Source: Sphingomonas arvum
GTDB lineage: Bacteria; Pseudomonadota; Alphaproteobacteria; Sphingomonadales; Sphingomonadaceae
NCBI RefSeq assembly: GCF_026013565.1
Contig: NZ_JAPDOB010000002.1
Coordinates: forward strand, 620,001-684,000
Length of the DNA stretch: 64,000 nucleotides
Direction: 5' to 3'
Of this stretch, positions 1-9,141 are shown in pieces. Both the position numbers and the translations under genes were made by a program. The notes below the pieces were generated by a model. That model was not told the DNA's origin and made no database searches. It worked only from the letters and a program-made list of their open reading frames with translations. The first letter of the stretch is position 1, and every line of letters starts with the position of its first letter.

Positions 1-78
1 CGCCCGCTCGACATCGCCACCAGCAGCGACGAGGGCCTCGCCGCCGTGCAGCAGATGTTGGCGGAGCGCGGAGTCTAG
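1..78 (+). CDS. C-terminal end of an unrecognised protein (partial)
   Basis: The window opens inside a plus-strand reading frame of 25 codons ending in TAG at 76-78. The visible residues (RPLDIATSSDEGLAAVQQML and a short tail) look like the last helix of a soluble protein, but they are too few to name a family. Its stop overlaps the stop region of the convergent oxidoreductase gene by 4 bases. That it is a real gene is inferred from its being open to the window edge and from the tight convergent packing. Confidence 0.4.
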   Translation, partial: RPLDIATSSDEGLAAVQQMLAERGV

Positions 79-1070
79 AGCTCCACCACCAGCTTGCCGA
101 TCACTGCCCGCGCCGCCATCGCGGCGATCGCCTCGCCTGCGCGCTCCAGCGGGTAGGTAGCGCTGACCCGCGGGCTGATCTGCTGCGCGTCCCACAGCTC
201 GAACAGCTCGGCGACGTGGCGCTGGTTGGCCGCCGGATCGCGCATCGCGAACGCGCCCCAGAACACCCCGCACACGTCGCAGCTCTTCAATAGCGTCAGG
301 TTGAGCGGCAGCTTGGGGATGCCCGCCGGGAAGCCGACCACCAGGTAGCGGCCTTCCCACGCGATGCTCCGCAGCGCCGGCTCGGCATAGTCGCCGCCGA
401 CCGGATCGTAGATCACGTCCGCGCCCGCCGGCCCGACCGCACCCTTGAATTGCTCCGCGAGCGCTTTCTGCCCGTTCCGGTCGAACGGTCCGCGCGGATA
501 GACGATCGCCTCGTCCGCGCCGGCCTCCCGCGCCGCCTGCGCCTTGTCCTCGCTCGACACAGCCGCGATCACCCGCGCGCCGCGGGCCTTGCCCAGCTCC
601 ACCGCTGCCAGCCCGACGCCGCCCGCCGCACCCAGCACCAGCAGCGTCTGCCCGGCCTGCAGCCGCCCTCGATCCCACAGCGCGTGGATGCTGGTCGCAT
701 AAGTCAGCAGCAGCGCCGCTCCGTCGGTGAAGCTGCGTCCTTCCGGCAGCCGGAACGCCGAGCGCGCCGGGATCACCATCTCCTCGACCAGCCCGCCATA
801 GCCCGGCACCGCGATCAGCCGGTCACCGGGCGACCAGCCCTCGACGCCTTCACCGACCCCGATCACCTCGCCGGCGATCTCGCCACCGGGCGCGAACGGC
901 CGGGGCGGCTTCAGCTGATACTTGTCCTCGATGATCAGCACGTCGGGATAGTTGATCGCGCTCGCCCGCACCCGCACGTGCAGCTCGCCCTTGCCGGGGG
1001 TGGGGGAGGGGACGTCGGTGATCCGCAGCGTGTCGGGCCCGCCCGGCTCATGGCTCAGCAGCGCCCTCAT
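75..1070 (-). CDS. Zinc-type MDR oxidoreductase, NADPH:quinone reductase-like
   Basis: 331 aa, the usual length for the quinone-oxidoreductase branch of the medium-chain dehydrogenase/reductase family. The N-terminal GroES-like half carries a PGGEIAGEV segment. The nucleotide-binding Rossmann half has LVLGAAGGVGLAAVELGKA, the family's NADPH-binding glycine motif. The structural-zinc cysteines of alcohol dehydrogenases are not evident, as expected for quinone-reductase-like members. The expected activity is NADPH-dependent reduction of quinones or activated double bonds in the cytosol; the substrate cannot be read from sequence. Its ATG overlaps the TGA of the upstream metallo-hydrolase gene (ATGA), so the two are probably cotranscribed with the CoA-transferase genes further upstream. 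Confidence 0.85.
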   Translation of the reverse strand: MRALLSHEPGGPDTLRITDVPSPTPGKGELHVRVRASAINYPDVLIIEDKYQLKPPRPFAPGGEIAGEVIGVGEGVEGWSPGDRLIAVPGYGGLVEEMVIPARSAFRLPEGRSFTDGAALLLTYATSIHALWDRGRLQAGQTLLVLGAAGGVGLAAVELGKARGARVIAAVSSEDKAQAAREAGADEAIVYPRGPFDRNGQKALAEQFKGAVGPAGADVIYDPVGGDYAEPALRSIAWEGRYLVVGFPAGIPKLPLNLTLLKSCDVCGVFWGAFAMRDPAANQRHVAELFELWDAQQISPRVSATYPLERAGEAIAAMAARAVIGKLVVEL

Positions 1071-1978
1071 CGCGCCGCCTCCGGGAAGGCGGGGACTTTG
1101 GCGATATCGGCCGGCTCATGCTGGATCACCACGGTTGCTCCCATCTGCTTGGCCAGCGCCTCGAACTTGTCCATCGATTCCAGCGTCTGCGCCTTGTCGG
1201 TGTTGAACGGCGGCATCCCGCGCTTCGTCCGCGCGGGGGCGCCATGGTACAGGTCGCCGCTCAGCAGCACGTTCCCCGACGCGAGCTTGACCAGCAGTGA
1301 GTGGTGCCCCGGCGTATGCCCCGGCAGGTCGAGCATGACGACGCTTCCGTCGCCGAACACGTCCTTGTTGCCCTGGACGGCTTCAACCTGGCGGCCGCCG
1401 GTCAGCCATGGCTTCAGCGCGGACTGTGACATCTGGAAGAACGGGTCCTTCTTCGGCCCCTTCAGCGCGGCAAGGTCCGCCGCGCCGATCAGCAGCGTCG
1501 CGTCGGGAAACGCGTGCGCCTGGCCGACATGGTCTGCATGGTAATGGCTGATGCCGATCAGCCCGACCTGCTCGGGCCGCACCCCGCCGGCGGCCAGCTG
1601 GTCGACCAGCGAGCGGTCGAGCGTGGCCGTCTGCTGCCCCGGCTCGGTATAGGGATGCCCGACCATTGCGTCGGGAAAGCCGGTATCCCAGATCATCATG
1701 CGGTCGCCGTGCCGGATCAGGTAGCAGCTGTCGGTCAGGTCGTAGGCGCCGGGCGGGTAGACGCCGGCGCCGCTCGCAAAGCTCTTGTCCATGTTCAACA
1801 CGTGGATCTTGCCGCAGTCGAGCCGGCTAAGGCTGACCGGCGCGGCCGCCTTCGTGGCGGCAGGCGCCGCAGCGGCAGGCGCCGCCGCGTTGGCCGCCGC
1901 CTCGTTCGCCGGCGTCGCCGCCTTCTCTCCGCAGCCGGCCAGCGCCAGCACCGCCAGGGGCACAAGGAACGACTTCAT
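1067..1978 (-). CDS. Metallo-beta-lactamase fold lipoprotein hydrolase (AHL-lactonase-like)
   Basis: 303 aa from the ATG at 1978, chosen because a strong AGGAGG stands just upstream and because it yields a lipoprotein signal (MKSFLVPLAVLALAGCG, lipobox LAGC). An Ala-rich linker follows, then an MBL domain with the di-zinc motif SHYHADHVGQAH (HxHxDH) and the later histidine in LPGHTPGHHSLLV. This set resembles N-acyl-homoserine-lactone lactonases of the metallo-beta-lactamase superfamily. The lipobox predicts a membrane-anchored periplasmic location. An N-terminal extension of 83 codons is open upstream but is low-complexity Arg/Gly and rejected. It lies 83 bases after scoB and overlaps the next oxidoreductase gene by 4 bases. 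Lactone quenching is possible but not shown. Confidence 0.85.
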   Translation of the reverse strand: MKSFLVPLAVLALAGCGEKAATPANEAAANAAAPAAAAPAATKAAAPVSLSRLDCGKIHVLNMDKSFASGAGVYPPGAYDLTDSCYLIRHGDRMMIWDTGFPDAMVGHPYTEPGQQTATLDRSLVDQLAAGGVRPEQVGLIGISHYHADHVGQAHAFPDATLLIGAADLAALKGPKKDPFFQMSQSALKPWLTGGRQVEAVQGNKDVFGDGSVVMLDLPGHTPGHHSLLVKLASGNVLLSGDLYHGAPARTKRGMPPFNTDKAQTLESMDKFEALAKQMGATVVIQHEPADIAKVPAFPEAAR

Positions 1979-2061
1979 GGGCGGCACTCCTCCTGTTCGC
2001 TCCCCTGGCGTAGCGGGGCGGCGCGCCGCCGTCATCCGCCGACCGCTTACCAGTACGCGGG

Positions 2062-2718
2062 CTAGCCCTCGTACTTGGCCGTGGTCTTCGCCCGCACCTC
2101 GTCCGCGCTCACGTCCGGCGCGGTTTCCACCAGCTTGAACGCGCTCCCGTGATCCGGCCGTGCAAACACCGCCAGGTCGGTGATGATCATGTCCACGACG
2201 TTCTTGCCCGTCAGCGGCAGCGTGCATTCTGGGATGAACTTGGGGCTGCCGTCTTTGGCGTTATGCTCCATCACCACGATGATCTTCTTGACGCCGGCGA
2301 CCAGGTCCATCGCCCCGCCCATGCCCTTGATCATCTTGCCCGGGATCATCCAGTTGGCGATGTCGCCACCTTCGCTGACCTCCATCGCGCCCAGCACGGT
2401 CAGGTCGATATGCCCGCCCCGGATCATGGCGAAGCTCTGCTCCGACCCGAAGTAGCTCGACGACGGCAGCTGGCTGATGGTCTGCTTGCCGGCGTTGATC
2501 AGGTCCGCGTCGACCTCGTCCTCGTACGGGAAAGGCCCGATGCCCAGCATCCCGTTCTCCGACTGCAGCGTCACCTCCAGCCCCGCCGGAATATGGTTCG
2601 CCACCAGCGTCGGGATGCCGATCCCCAGGTTCACGTAGAATCCGTCGCGCAGCTCCTTCGCCGCCCGCGCCGCCATCTGGTCTCGTGACCAGCCCTTGCT
2701 CAGTGCCTCGGTGCTCAT
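2062..2718 (-). CDS. scoB: 3-oxoacid CoA-transferase subunit B
   Basis: 218 aa, the standard size of the beta subunit of heterodimeric CoA-transferases (SCOT/AtoA family). It contains [15 protein letters not shown] and [18 protein letters not shown]; the Glu in SENG is the family's catalytic residue that forms the glutamyl-CoA thioester. With the A subunit encoded just upstream it would move CoA between succinyl-CoA and a 3-oxoacid such as acetoacetate, in the cytosol. The two subunits are not adjacent: a SnoaL-like gene separates them, with one base between that gene's stop and this start. The exact acyl specificity is inferred only. Confidence 0.92.
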   Translation of the reverse strand: MSTEALSKGWSRDQMAARAAKELRDGFYVNLGIGIPTLVANHIPAGLEVTLQSENGMLGIGPFPYEDEVDADLINAGKQTISQLPSSSYFGSEQSFAMIRGGHIDLTVLGAMEVSEGGDIANWMIPGKMIKGMGGAMDLVAGVKKIIVVMEHNAKDGSPKFIPECTLPLTGKNVVDMIITDLAVFARPDHGSAFKLVETAPDVSADEVRAKTTAKYEG

Positions 2719-2719
2719 C

Positions 2720-3202
2720 TCATTTCCCGGTCATGGAGGATGGAAGCGGCTGCTGCGGCGTTTCCTCTTGCCAGAGGATGGAGGCGACCCGCCACCGGCC
2801 CTCGATCTTCACCAGCTGAAAGCTGTTGATGCCGCGCTCGTGGAAGCTGCCGTTGGCGGTCCGGCCCTCGTAGGCGGACCAGACGGTGGCAAGGCCACCC
2901 CAGACTTCCAGGCGGCGCTTGCCCAGCTCCCGCTCGGTGAAGCCGTCCTTCTCGAGCACCTCCGCATTGCGGCTGATGTAATCTTCCAGCGAGCCGCCGC
3001 GCAGGCCCTTCGGCCCGATCGCCTTGAGGGTAGCGCCCGGCGCGAACATCGCACGCATGCGGTCGAAATCGCGCTTCTGCCCCGCCGGCCCGGAGATCAC
3101 CGCGTAGACGCCGCGGATCAGCTGGTCGATCTCGGCAACGTCGGAGCGCGTCGCGGCTGGTGCTGCGGCCAAGGCTGCCGCGGCGAGCAGGACCGCGCTC
3201 AC
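2720..3202 (-). CDS. SnoaL/NTF2-like small exported protein
   Basis: 160 aa from a GTG start that overlaps the TGA of scoA (GTGA). The first ~18 residues ([20 protein letters not shown]) read as a signal peptide. The remainder has the pattern of a SnoaL/NTF2-fold (DUF4440-like) protein: an early helix, a central FAPGATL strand, and a terminal [18 protein letters not shown] strand pair. Such proteins are often small-molecule binders or orphan enzymes. It sits inside the CoA-transferase operon with overlapping or one-base junctions on both sides, so it is almost certainly cotranslated. No catalytic residue can be assigned. Confidence 0.75.
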   Translation of the reverse strand: MSAVLLAAAALAAAPAATRSDVAEIDQLIRGVYAVISGPAGQKRDFDRMRAMFAPGATLKAIGPKGLRGGSLEDYISRNAEVLEKDGFTERELGKRRLEVWGGLATVWSAYEGRTANGSFHERGINSFQLVKIEGRWRVASILWQEETPQQPLPSSMTGK

Positions 3203-3909
3203 GCCGCCTCCCGCTGCCGCACCGTCCGGAACTCGATCTTCTTGTCGTACGGCGCACCCAGGATCAGCCGTTTCACATAGATGCTCGGCAGGTGGATGGC
3301 ATCAGGGTCGAGGCTGCCGACCGGCACGATCTCTTCCACCTCGGCCACGCACATCTTGCCGCAGGTCGCCGCCGGTTGGTTGAAGTTGCGCGCCGTCTTG
3401 CGGAACTGGAGGTTGCCCGCCTCGTCCGCGCGCCAGCCCTTGATGATGCTAAGGTCGGCCCGAATCCCGCGCTCAAGGATATATTCCTCGCCGTCGAACT
3501 CCTTGACCTCCTTGCCCTCGGCCACCTTCGTGCCGACGCCGGTCTTGGTGTAGAAGCCCGGGATGCCCGCGCCGCCGGCCCGCATCCGCTCGGCCAGCGT
3601 GCCTTGGGGGCAGAACTCGACCTCCAGTTCGCCGGCCAGATACTGCCGCTCGAACTCCTTGTTCTCGCCGACGTAGCTGCTGATCATCTTGGCCACCTGC
3701 CGCGTGCGCAGCAGCTTGCCGAGGCCTTCGTTGTCGATGCCCGCATTGTTGGACGCGATGGTCAGGCCGGTGACCCCGCTGGCGACGATCGCGTCGATCA
3801 GCCGCTCGGGGATGCCGCACAGGCCGAACCCGCCCGCCGCGACCGTCATGCCGTCGTGGAGCAACCCGTCGAGTGCCGCCGCGGCATCCGCATAGATCTT
3901 CTTGGCCAT
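3199..3909 (-). CDS. scoA: 3-oxoacid CoA-transferase subunit A
   Basis: 236 aa, typical for the alpha subunit of 3-oxoacid CoA-transferase. The N-terminal [20 protein letters not shown] is followed by the family's glycine motif [12 protein letters not shown]. Further on, [20 protein letters not shown] and FYTKTGVGT are characteristic of SCOT A subunits. It is the first gene of the apparent operon scoA, SnoaL-like, scoB, metallo-hydrolase, oxidoreductase. A likely ribosome site (AGGAGGGCAG) lies directly upstream. Role: acetoacetate or related ketoacid activation using succinyl-CoA, assembled with subunit B. Confidence 0.92.
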   Translation of the reverse strand: MAKKIYADAAAALDGLLHDGMTVAAGGFGLCGIPERLIDAIVASGVTGLTIASNNAGIDNEGLGKLLRTRQVAKMISSYVGENKEFERQYLAGELEVEFCPQGTLAERMRAGGAGIPGFYTKTGVGTKVAEGKEVKEFDGEEYILERGIRADLSIIKGWRADEAGNLQFRKTARNFNQPAATCGKMCVAEVEEIVPVGSLDPDAIHLPSIYVKRLILGAPYDKKIEFRTVRQREAA

Positions 3910-3975
3910 CTGCCCTCCTGTGCGCCAAGCCGGTTAGGCAAAGTTGAACCGACTTTCAACTTCGCTCGCGTGGGG

Positions 3976-4611
3976 TCAGGCGAAGTCGTCCGGCTTCAGC
4001 TCTTCCTGGCCCAGCGCACGAACCACCGCCGGCCGCTCGATGACCCGGCCCACCAGCGACGACCAGCGCGGGTACACGCTCATGTCGAACTTCGCCCGCG
4101 TCGCCCAACGATGAAACACGGCGGCATAGCTGTCGGCGGCGGTGAACCGGTCCGCCACCAGCCAACCCGGCCCGCACAAGTCGTCCAGCTCGTTGAAATG
4201 GCTGGTCAGCGCCGCGCGCCCGCCTTCGACGATGCCGGCGTGGATCGCGTCATCGGGCGACGTGCGGACCGGCCGGAACATCTGCGCAAAGGCCACGTGG
4301 ACCGAGCTTGCGAACCAGCCGAGCAGCTGGTTGCACTGCGCCCGCGCAAAGGCATCGTCGCTCGGCACCGACCCGTCGGCCTCGAAGGTGTCCCCAACGT
4401 AGTTCAGGATGGCGACGTTCTCGGTGATCGTGCCCTCGTCCGTCACCAGCGCCGGCACCCGCGCATGCGGGTTCACGCGCAGGAACTCCTCGCCGTGCTG
4501 CTCGCCCTGGGCAAGGTCGATCCGCTCAGGCCGATAATCCGCCCCGGCTTCTTCCAGCGCGATGTGGCTCACCAGCGAACAGGCGCCGGGCGAGTAATAC
4601 AGGGTAAGCAT
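3976..4611 (-). CDS. Glutathione S-transferase family protein
   Basis: 211 aa from the ATG at 4611, preceded by AAGGAGCG at good spacing; an 18-codon upstream extension lacks a ribosome site. The N-terminal thioredoxin-fold domain starts MLTLYYSPGACSLVSHIALE, with the Ser/Cys pair typical of beta-class bacterial GSTs, and has VPALVTDEGTITENVAIL with the conserved cis-Pro and glutathione-contacting segment. The helical C-terminal domain ends in a short Asp-rich tail. It would conjugate or bind glutathione; the substrate is unknown. Confidence 0.9.
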   Translation of the reverse strand: MLTLYYSPGACSLVSHIALEEAGADYRPERIDLAQGEQHGEEFLRVNPHARVPALVTDEGTITENVAILNYVGDTFEADGSVPSDDAFARAQCNQLLGWFASSVHVAFAQMFRPVRTSPDDAIHAGIVEGGRAALTSHFNELDDLCGPGWLVADRFTAADSYAAVFHRWATRAKFDMSVYPRWSSLVGRVIERPAVVRALGQEELKPDDFA

Positions 4612-4677
4612 GGTGAAAACGCTCCTTTGTTCAAACTCGAAGGAAGCGAACTCACCACGCTCCATTTGGACCCAGTC

Positions 4678-4974
4678 TTACTTGATCCGCGACAGCACGC
4701 CCTGCAGCTGCATGGCGTTGGACATGTCGCCCTCGACCTTGAGCTTGCCGGTCATGAACGCGGTCATGCCGTCCAGCTGGCCGGCGACCATCGACTGCCA
4801 GTCGGCCCAGCTCACCTTGATGGTGGTGTCGGCGGCGTCGTCGTCCTCGGTGACCTGGTTGGCCTGGCCGTCGAGCATGATCGCGCCCTCGTCGCCGAAG
4901 TGCAGCTTGACCTTCTTGCCCGGCAGAACGGCGTTCGATTCCTGCATCTTCTGCACCAGTTCCTGCTTGGTCAT
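4678..4974 (-). CDS. SCP2 sterol-binding domain protein
   Basis: 98 aa from ATG 4974, which has AAGGAG upstream; an in-frame extension to 5037 is unsupported. The protein is a stand-alone SCP2 domain: NAVLPGKKVKLHFGDEGAIML, DTTIKVSWADWQSMVAGQ, then a terminal GMTAFMTGKLKVEGDMSNAM. This fold binds fatty acyl-CoAs or other lipids. It lies 66 bases upstream of the glutathione S-transferase gene on the same strand and may be cotranscribed with it. No catalytic function is implied. Confidence 0.88.
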   Translation of the reverse strand: MTKQELVQKMQESNAVLPGKKVKLHFGDEGAIMLDGQANQVTEDDDAADTTIKVSWADWQSMVAGQLDGMTAFMTGKLKVEGDMSNAMQLQGVLSRIK

Positions 4975-5049
4975 GCGCCTAAACTCCTTGGATTGGGATG
5001 GTGCAGCGGGGGTAGCTTTGCCGCCGCAGGGATACAAGCGGCCGGGTTG

Positions 5050-5664
5050 ATGCGTTACACCCCCGTTATGGCAGCCGTTCCCGACTCCCAGCCCAACGAC
5101 CGCCGCGCCGTCGACAACCGCCGCGGCATCGTCACCCTGATCACCGGCTGGCTAATCCTGGCGATCGCCGCCATGACCTTCATCCTGCCGCTCGGCGACC
5201 CGCGCCACGCCGGCACCATGCTCGGCCTCCTCCTGGTCGCCGCCGGCGGGCTGGAGATCGTGGCGGGCAGCCAGCGCAACGCCGCGCGGTTGCCGTCCAT
5301 GGCGGCCGGCGTGCTGACCGCCGTGGTTGGCGTCCTGTTCCTCACCGGCGAGTGGCGCGGCTACATTCCGGCGGTCAACGTCGTACTCATCTGGCTCGTG
5401 CTGCATAGCATGCTGCTGTTGCTCGCCACGCTGCGCGGCGGCACCTCGTCGGTGCGCAAGTGGACCGGCATCGCCGCCGCCACCGACTTCCTGCTGGGCG
5501 CCCTGCTGCTGATCGGCGTCTCCATCTCCAGCCTGGTCTATAACCTGTTCGGGCCAACCGAATATCTGGTCGCCAGCTTCGCCTGGATCCTGGCCTTGAG
5601 CTTCGTCGCGACCGGGACCATGCTGCTTGAGGTGGCGAACTGCGAGCGGGAAGGGGCCGCCTGA
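5050..5664 (+). CDS. HdeD-like (DUF308) integral membrane protein
   Basis: 204 aa with six hydrophobic segments, for example LITGWLILAIAAMTFILPLG, AGVLTAVVGVLFLTGEW and NVVLIWLVLHSMLLLLATL. The length and the repeated paired helices match the HdeD/DUF308 family, whose E. coli member helps in acid resistance. The start is uncertain: ATG at 5050 gives this length, ATG at 5068 would trim six residues, and neither has a clear ribosome site. It is divergently oriented from the SCP2 gene. Confidence 0.8.
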   Translation: MRYTPVMAAVPDSQPNDRRAVDNRRGIVTLITGWLILAIAAMTFILPLGDPRHAGTMLGLLLVAAGGLEIVAGSQRNAARLPSMAAGVLTAVVGVLFLTGEWRGYIPAVNVVLIWLVLHSMLLLLATLRGGTSSVRKWTGIAAATDFLLGALLLIGVSISSLVYNLFGPTEYLVASFAWILALSFVATGTMLLEVANCEREGAA

Positions 5665-5689
5665 TCGCCGCCTGAGCGGGGAGGGGGCA

Positions 5690-7797
5690 GTGCGGGTCAG
5701 GATCGTTGTTGGCGCCGCGCTGGCGGCGGTGCTGCTCAGCCTCTCTACCAGCAGCTTCAGCTGCGCTGGCGGCGACGACACACCGCTGTTCGACCTGGCC
5801 AAGCGTTACGACATCACCGCCAACAGCGCCTGGCTGAGCCCCGCCAACGACACCCGTGCCAATCTGCTCATGCTGCTCGCCGACGGCGGTGCTGCCACCG
5901 CCCGCCCGCCGCTAGTCGTGCGATCTTTTTCAGCTGGAAGGAGGTACGCGGCCGCGCCGGCGCCGCGCCGGTCACGCCCGACTGGGACCAGCCTGAAGAC
6001 TCGCTCGCCGGCACCCGCTGCCAGACCAACGAAAGCGGCCAGGCGGCGTTCGCCGCCGCGCTCGCCGGCAACCGCCAGCTTGGCCCTGAGGAGCGCGCGG
6101 CCCTGACTGCCGCCCGCGCCGCGCTTCGTCCCGGCTGCACCAGCGACGCCGCCAAGCTGCCCGCGCCGACGCCCACGGTCCGCTCACCCGCCGGTCGGGC
6201 ATTCGCCACCTACCTCGACGGCGCCCACGCCTTCTACGTCGCCGATTACCCGCGGGCGGAGGAGGATTTCGCGCGCCTCGCCACCGCTACCGACCCGTGG
6301 CTGCGCGAAACCGCGCGCTACATGACGGCGCGCACCCGCCTCAACGCCGCCCAGGACGCGCTGTTCGACGAGTACGGCTATATGGTCGAGGCGGACCAGC
6401 GCGACCCGGCCAAGGCCGCCGCCGCCGATGCGTCCCTCCGCTACTATCTCTCCGCCTATCCGAACGGCCGCTACGCCGACTCCGCCCGCGGCCTGCTCCG
6501 CCGCACCGCCTGGTTCGCCGGCAACGATGCCGCGCTCGCCCGCGACTATGCCGCCATGCTCACGAAACCCGCCGAGCCTGTTCGGGTCATCGAGGAACTC
6601 GACACCAAGCTGCTCGACCACGACAAGGGCTACCAAGCCGCAACCGGGCCGCTGCTCCTGGCCGTGGCGGACCTCCAACGCCTGCGCAGCTCCGTCGGGG
6701 AGGAACAGCCTTACCACGGCTCCGGCCTCAGCCGCGCCGAGCTCGAGCGCCAGCGCCCGCAGTTCGCCGGCCGCGACGACCTCTACACTTACCTTCTCGC
6801 CGCCGAAGCCCTGTACAACCGCAGCGCCGCCGCCGACGTGCTGGCCCTCATCCCCGATGCCGTTCACCAGTCGCGCTTCACCACTCTCCAGTTCAGCCGC
6901 CAGGTGCTGCGCGGCCTCGCGCTGGACATGAGCGGCGATCCCAACGCCTACCGGTTCTGGCTCTCCCTGCTGCCCGGCGCCACCGGCCCCAACCAGCGCG
7001 GCGCGGTGGAGCTCGCCATTGCGCAGCACGAGGAGAAACGCGGCAGCCTCGACCGCCTGCTCGCCGACACGAGCCCGGTCCGGACCCCCGCGCTGCGCCG
7101 CATCGCCATCGCCCATCTGGCCGGCCCCGACCTGCTCCGCGCCCGCGCCGCCGCGCCCCGCGCCGCCACTGATGAACGCGAGCTCGCGCTCTACGTCCTG
7201 CTTACCCGCCAGCTCGGCCGCGGCCGCTACGCCGACTTCCTCCGCGACGTTGCGCTGTTGCCGCCCGCACCGCCGCAGCCACACGCCGAGCAGACCTACC
7301 GACTGCCGCCTGACCGGGAGCAGGAGGAACTGGAGGAAGCGGCGGTCACCAGTGGCGACCTCGCCATCTTCCGCACCCCCCGGAAGGAGCCCGGCACCGG
7401 CTGCCCGGACCTCAGGGCCACCGCCACCCGCCTCACCGCCGCGCCCGCGGACCCGCACGCCCGCCTGTGCCTGGCCGAATGGTGGCGCCTGTCCGACCTC
7501 GATTATTTTCCGTTCGACCAGCCACTGGCGGAGACCGGTCTCGGCTCCGGCCCGCCGCGCTGGCCCGGCCAGCCCTACTCGCGCCTCCTCGTCTACCAGT
7601 CGCTCCTGGCCGACGCGCGCCTAACGCCTGAGGACCGCGCCTACACGCTATACCGCGCAGTCTGGTGCTTCGGCCCGAGCGGCATCAACAGCTGCGGCGG
7701 AGACGCGCCCAAAGCCCAGCGCCGCATTTGGTTCACCGAGCTCAAGACCCGCTTCCCCCAGTCCCGCTGGGCCAGGTCGTTGAAATACCATTGGTGA
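5690..7797 (+). pseudogene. Exported helical-repeat protein, interrupted by a -1 frameshift
   Basis: Coding begins with GTG at 5690 (GGGAGG upstream) and an N-terminal signal (VVGAALAAVLLSLSTSSFSC). It continues with FDLAKRYDITANSAWLSPAN in one frame. From about 5900-5930 that frame turns to low-complexity Arg/Ala, while the neighbouring frame takes over with a clean protein (AIFFSWKEVRG, then AFATYLDGAHAFYVADYPRA) to TGA at 7795-7797. The second frame has no start codon before 6322, so the two parts must be one gene missing one base, perhaps near the T5 run at 5926-5930. The ~620-residue second part is mostly helical and TPR-like. The following DUF3142 gene overlaps its stop by 4 bases. The cause is either a recent mutation or a sequence error. 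Confidence 0.65.
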
Positions 7798-8507
7798 CCC
7801 GCCACGCCTGCGCGCTCGCCGCAGCCCTGCTGCTCTCCAGCTGCAACCCGCTCCCGGCGGATACCGTGCGTGCCGAGGATCACGAGGCCTTCTGGCTGTG
7901 GGCTGGCGTCAGGCCGCAGCCCGTGCTTGCCCGCGCCCACACGCTTTACATCCTCGATGGCGAGGTCGCCGGCGAGCCGGGCCGCTATACCGTCCTGCGT
8001 GCCACCATTCCCCGCGTCCGCGGCCCCGAGCTGTGGCTCACCGTCCGCCTCGAGACCCTCGCCTGGCAACCGCAAGTCCGCCCCGCCATCCTCCGGCGCC
8101 TCACGGACTGGCGCGCCGCTGGGGGGCGCGTTGGAGGCGTCCAGCTCGACTTCGATGCCCGCACCCGCCACCTCGGCGACTACGCCGCCTTCCTTCGCAG
8201 CTTCCGCGCGGCCCTCCCGCCCGGCACTAGGCTGTCCGTCACTGGCCTGATGGACTGGAGCGCCCATGGCGATTCGGCGCAGCTTCGCTCCCTTGCCGGC
8301 ATCGTCGATGAGGTCGCGATCCAGACTTATCAGGGCCGCTCCACCATTCCCGGTTACGACCGCTACCTCGCCCGCCTCGGCGGCTTTCCCATTCCGTTCC
8401 GCATCGGCCTGGTCCAGGGCGGTGAGTGGCGGCAACCCGCGGCTCTCGCCCGCAACCCTGCCTATCGCGGCACCGTCGTCTTCCTGCTCAACCCGGAACG
8501 GCGTTAG
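7794..8507 (+). CDS. DUF3142 family lipoprotein
   Basis: 237 aa from GTG 7794, which overlaps the upstream gene's TGA (GTGA). The N-terminus CALAAALLLSSCNPLPA carries a lipobox (LSSC). The body matches what I know of DUF3142: FWLWAGV, HTLYILDGEV, WLTVRLETLAW, VQLDFDARTRHLGDYAAFL, LSVTGLMDWSAHGD and AIQTYQGRSTIPGYDRYL. These read like a TIM-barrel glycosidase-like fold (the QLDFDA Asp and the Q-T-Y-Q strand), but no activity is established. Translational coupling to the preceding exported helical-repeat gene suggests the two envelope proteins work together. Confidence 0.85.
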   Translation: MTRHACALAAALLLSSCNPLPADTVRAEDHEAFWLWAGVRPQPVLARAHTLYILDGEVAGEPGRYTVLRATIPRVRGPELWLTVRLETLAWQPQVRPAILRRLTDWRAAGGRVGGVQLDFDARTRHLGDYAAFLRSFRAALPPGTRLSVTGLMDWSAHGDSAQLRSLAGIVDEVAIQTYQGRSTIPGYDRYLARLGGFPIPFRIGLVQGGEWRQPAALARNPAYRGTVVFLLNPERR

Positions 8508-8658
8508 CCCGCGGCGCAGCGGCTGCTGCGCCCTCGGCTCCACCCTCCGCGTCCGCCTTCTGTGATTTGCGGCCGGGACCAAAGCACACCCAGAGCAGCG
8601 CGAGCCCGAGCAGCACGGCCGGCGCGATCCACAGCAGCAGGGCGATCACATATACCAT
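8488..8658 (-). CDS. Small single-pass membrane protein, unknown function
   Basis: 56 aa from ATG 8658, with AGGGA upstream. One transmembrane helix (VIALLLWIAPAVLLGLALLW) is followed by a short Lys/Ala/Gly-rich tail. It converges with the DUF3142 gene and the two overlap by 20 bases at their 3' ends. No family is recognised. The open frame extends upstream as Arg-rich sequence, which is rejected. Confidence 0.55.
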   Translation of the reverse strand: MVYVIALLLWIAPAVLLGLALLWVCFGPGRKSQKADAEGGAEGAAAAAPRANAVPG

Positions 8659-8794
8659 TGTTCGGTCCCTGTTTTCATCGCTGCGGCAACTATCGAGCGG
8701 CGGCTCAGGAACCCTGTCATGCCGGCCATGTCCCAAGGTGGAACAGCGGCGTGTGCGAACGCCAGCCGGCCATTCCCCTGGGAAACGGACCGCG

Positions 8795-9034
8795 TTAGCC
8801 GTCGCGCGCGCCAGCCAGCAGCTTGCGCGCGATTTCCCGCACCGCGTCGTCGTCGGCCGTTCCGTCCTTCGCCGGATCCCCAAGGTGATCGAGGCTTCGC
8901 TCGATCGTGTCGATCAGCCCCGGTCGCTGTGCTTCCACCGCCTGGACCACATGGAACAGGATATGCTCAACCGCCATCTCGCGCTGCCGGGCCTGAACGG
9001 CGGTCGGTGAAGGGGATTGCTCGACATTGGCCAT
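8795..9034 (-). CDS. Small soluble hypothetical protein
   Basis: 79 aa with ATG at 9034 and AGGGAG upstream. It is predicted to be helical (AVEHILFHVVQAVEAQRPGL, then AVREIARKLLAGA) with an acidic middle. I do not recognise a family. It is transcribed away from the multicopper oxidase, with a 297-base intergenic region between them that holds a perfect 14-base inverted repeat. Confidence 0.55.
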   Translation of the reverse strand: MANVEQSPSPTAVQARQREMAVEHILFHVVQAVEAQRPGLIDTIERSLDHLGDPAKDGTADDDAVREIARKLLAGARDG

Positions 9035-9141
9035 GGTGTTGGCTCCCTAGTTTCGTGCATCGCGAGCGCCCGGCGCGCGCTATGGTTCCGGCTGCAGTAG
9101 TCAGCGCTCGGCGCGTCGCGTTGGCCACCGCGACGCTGATC

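Noticed and set aside
5915-5940. Programmed -1 frameshift as explanation for the split exported gene
   Set aside because: The sequence around the T5 run does not fit an X XXY YYZ slippery heptamer in the upstream frame; mutation or read error is simpler.
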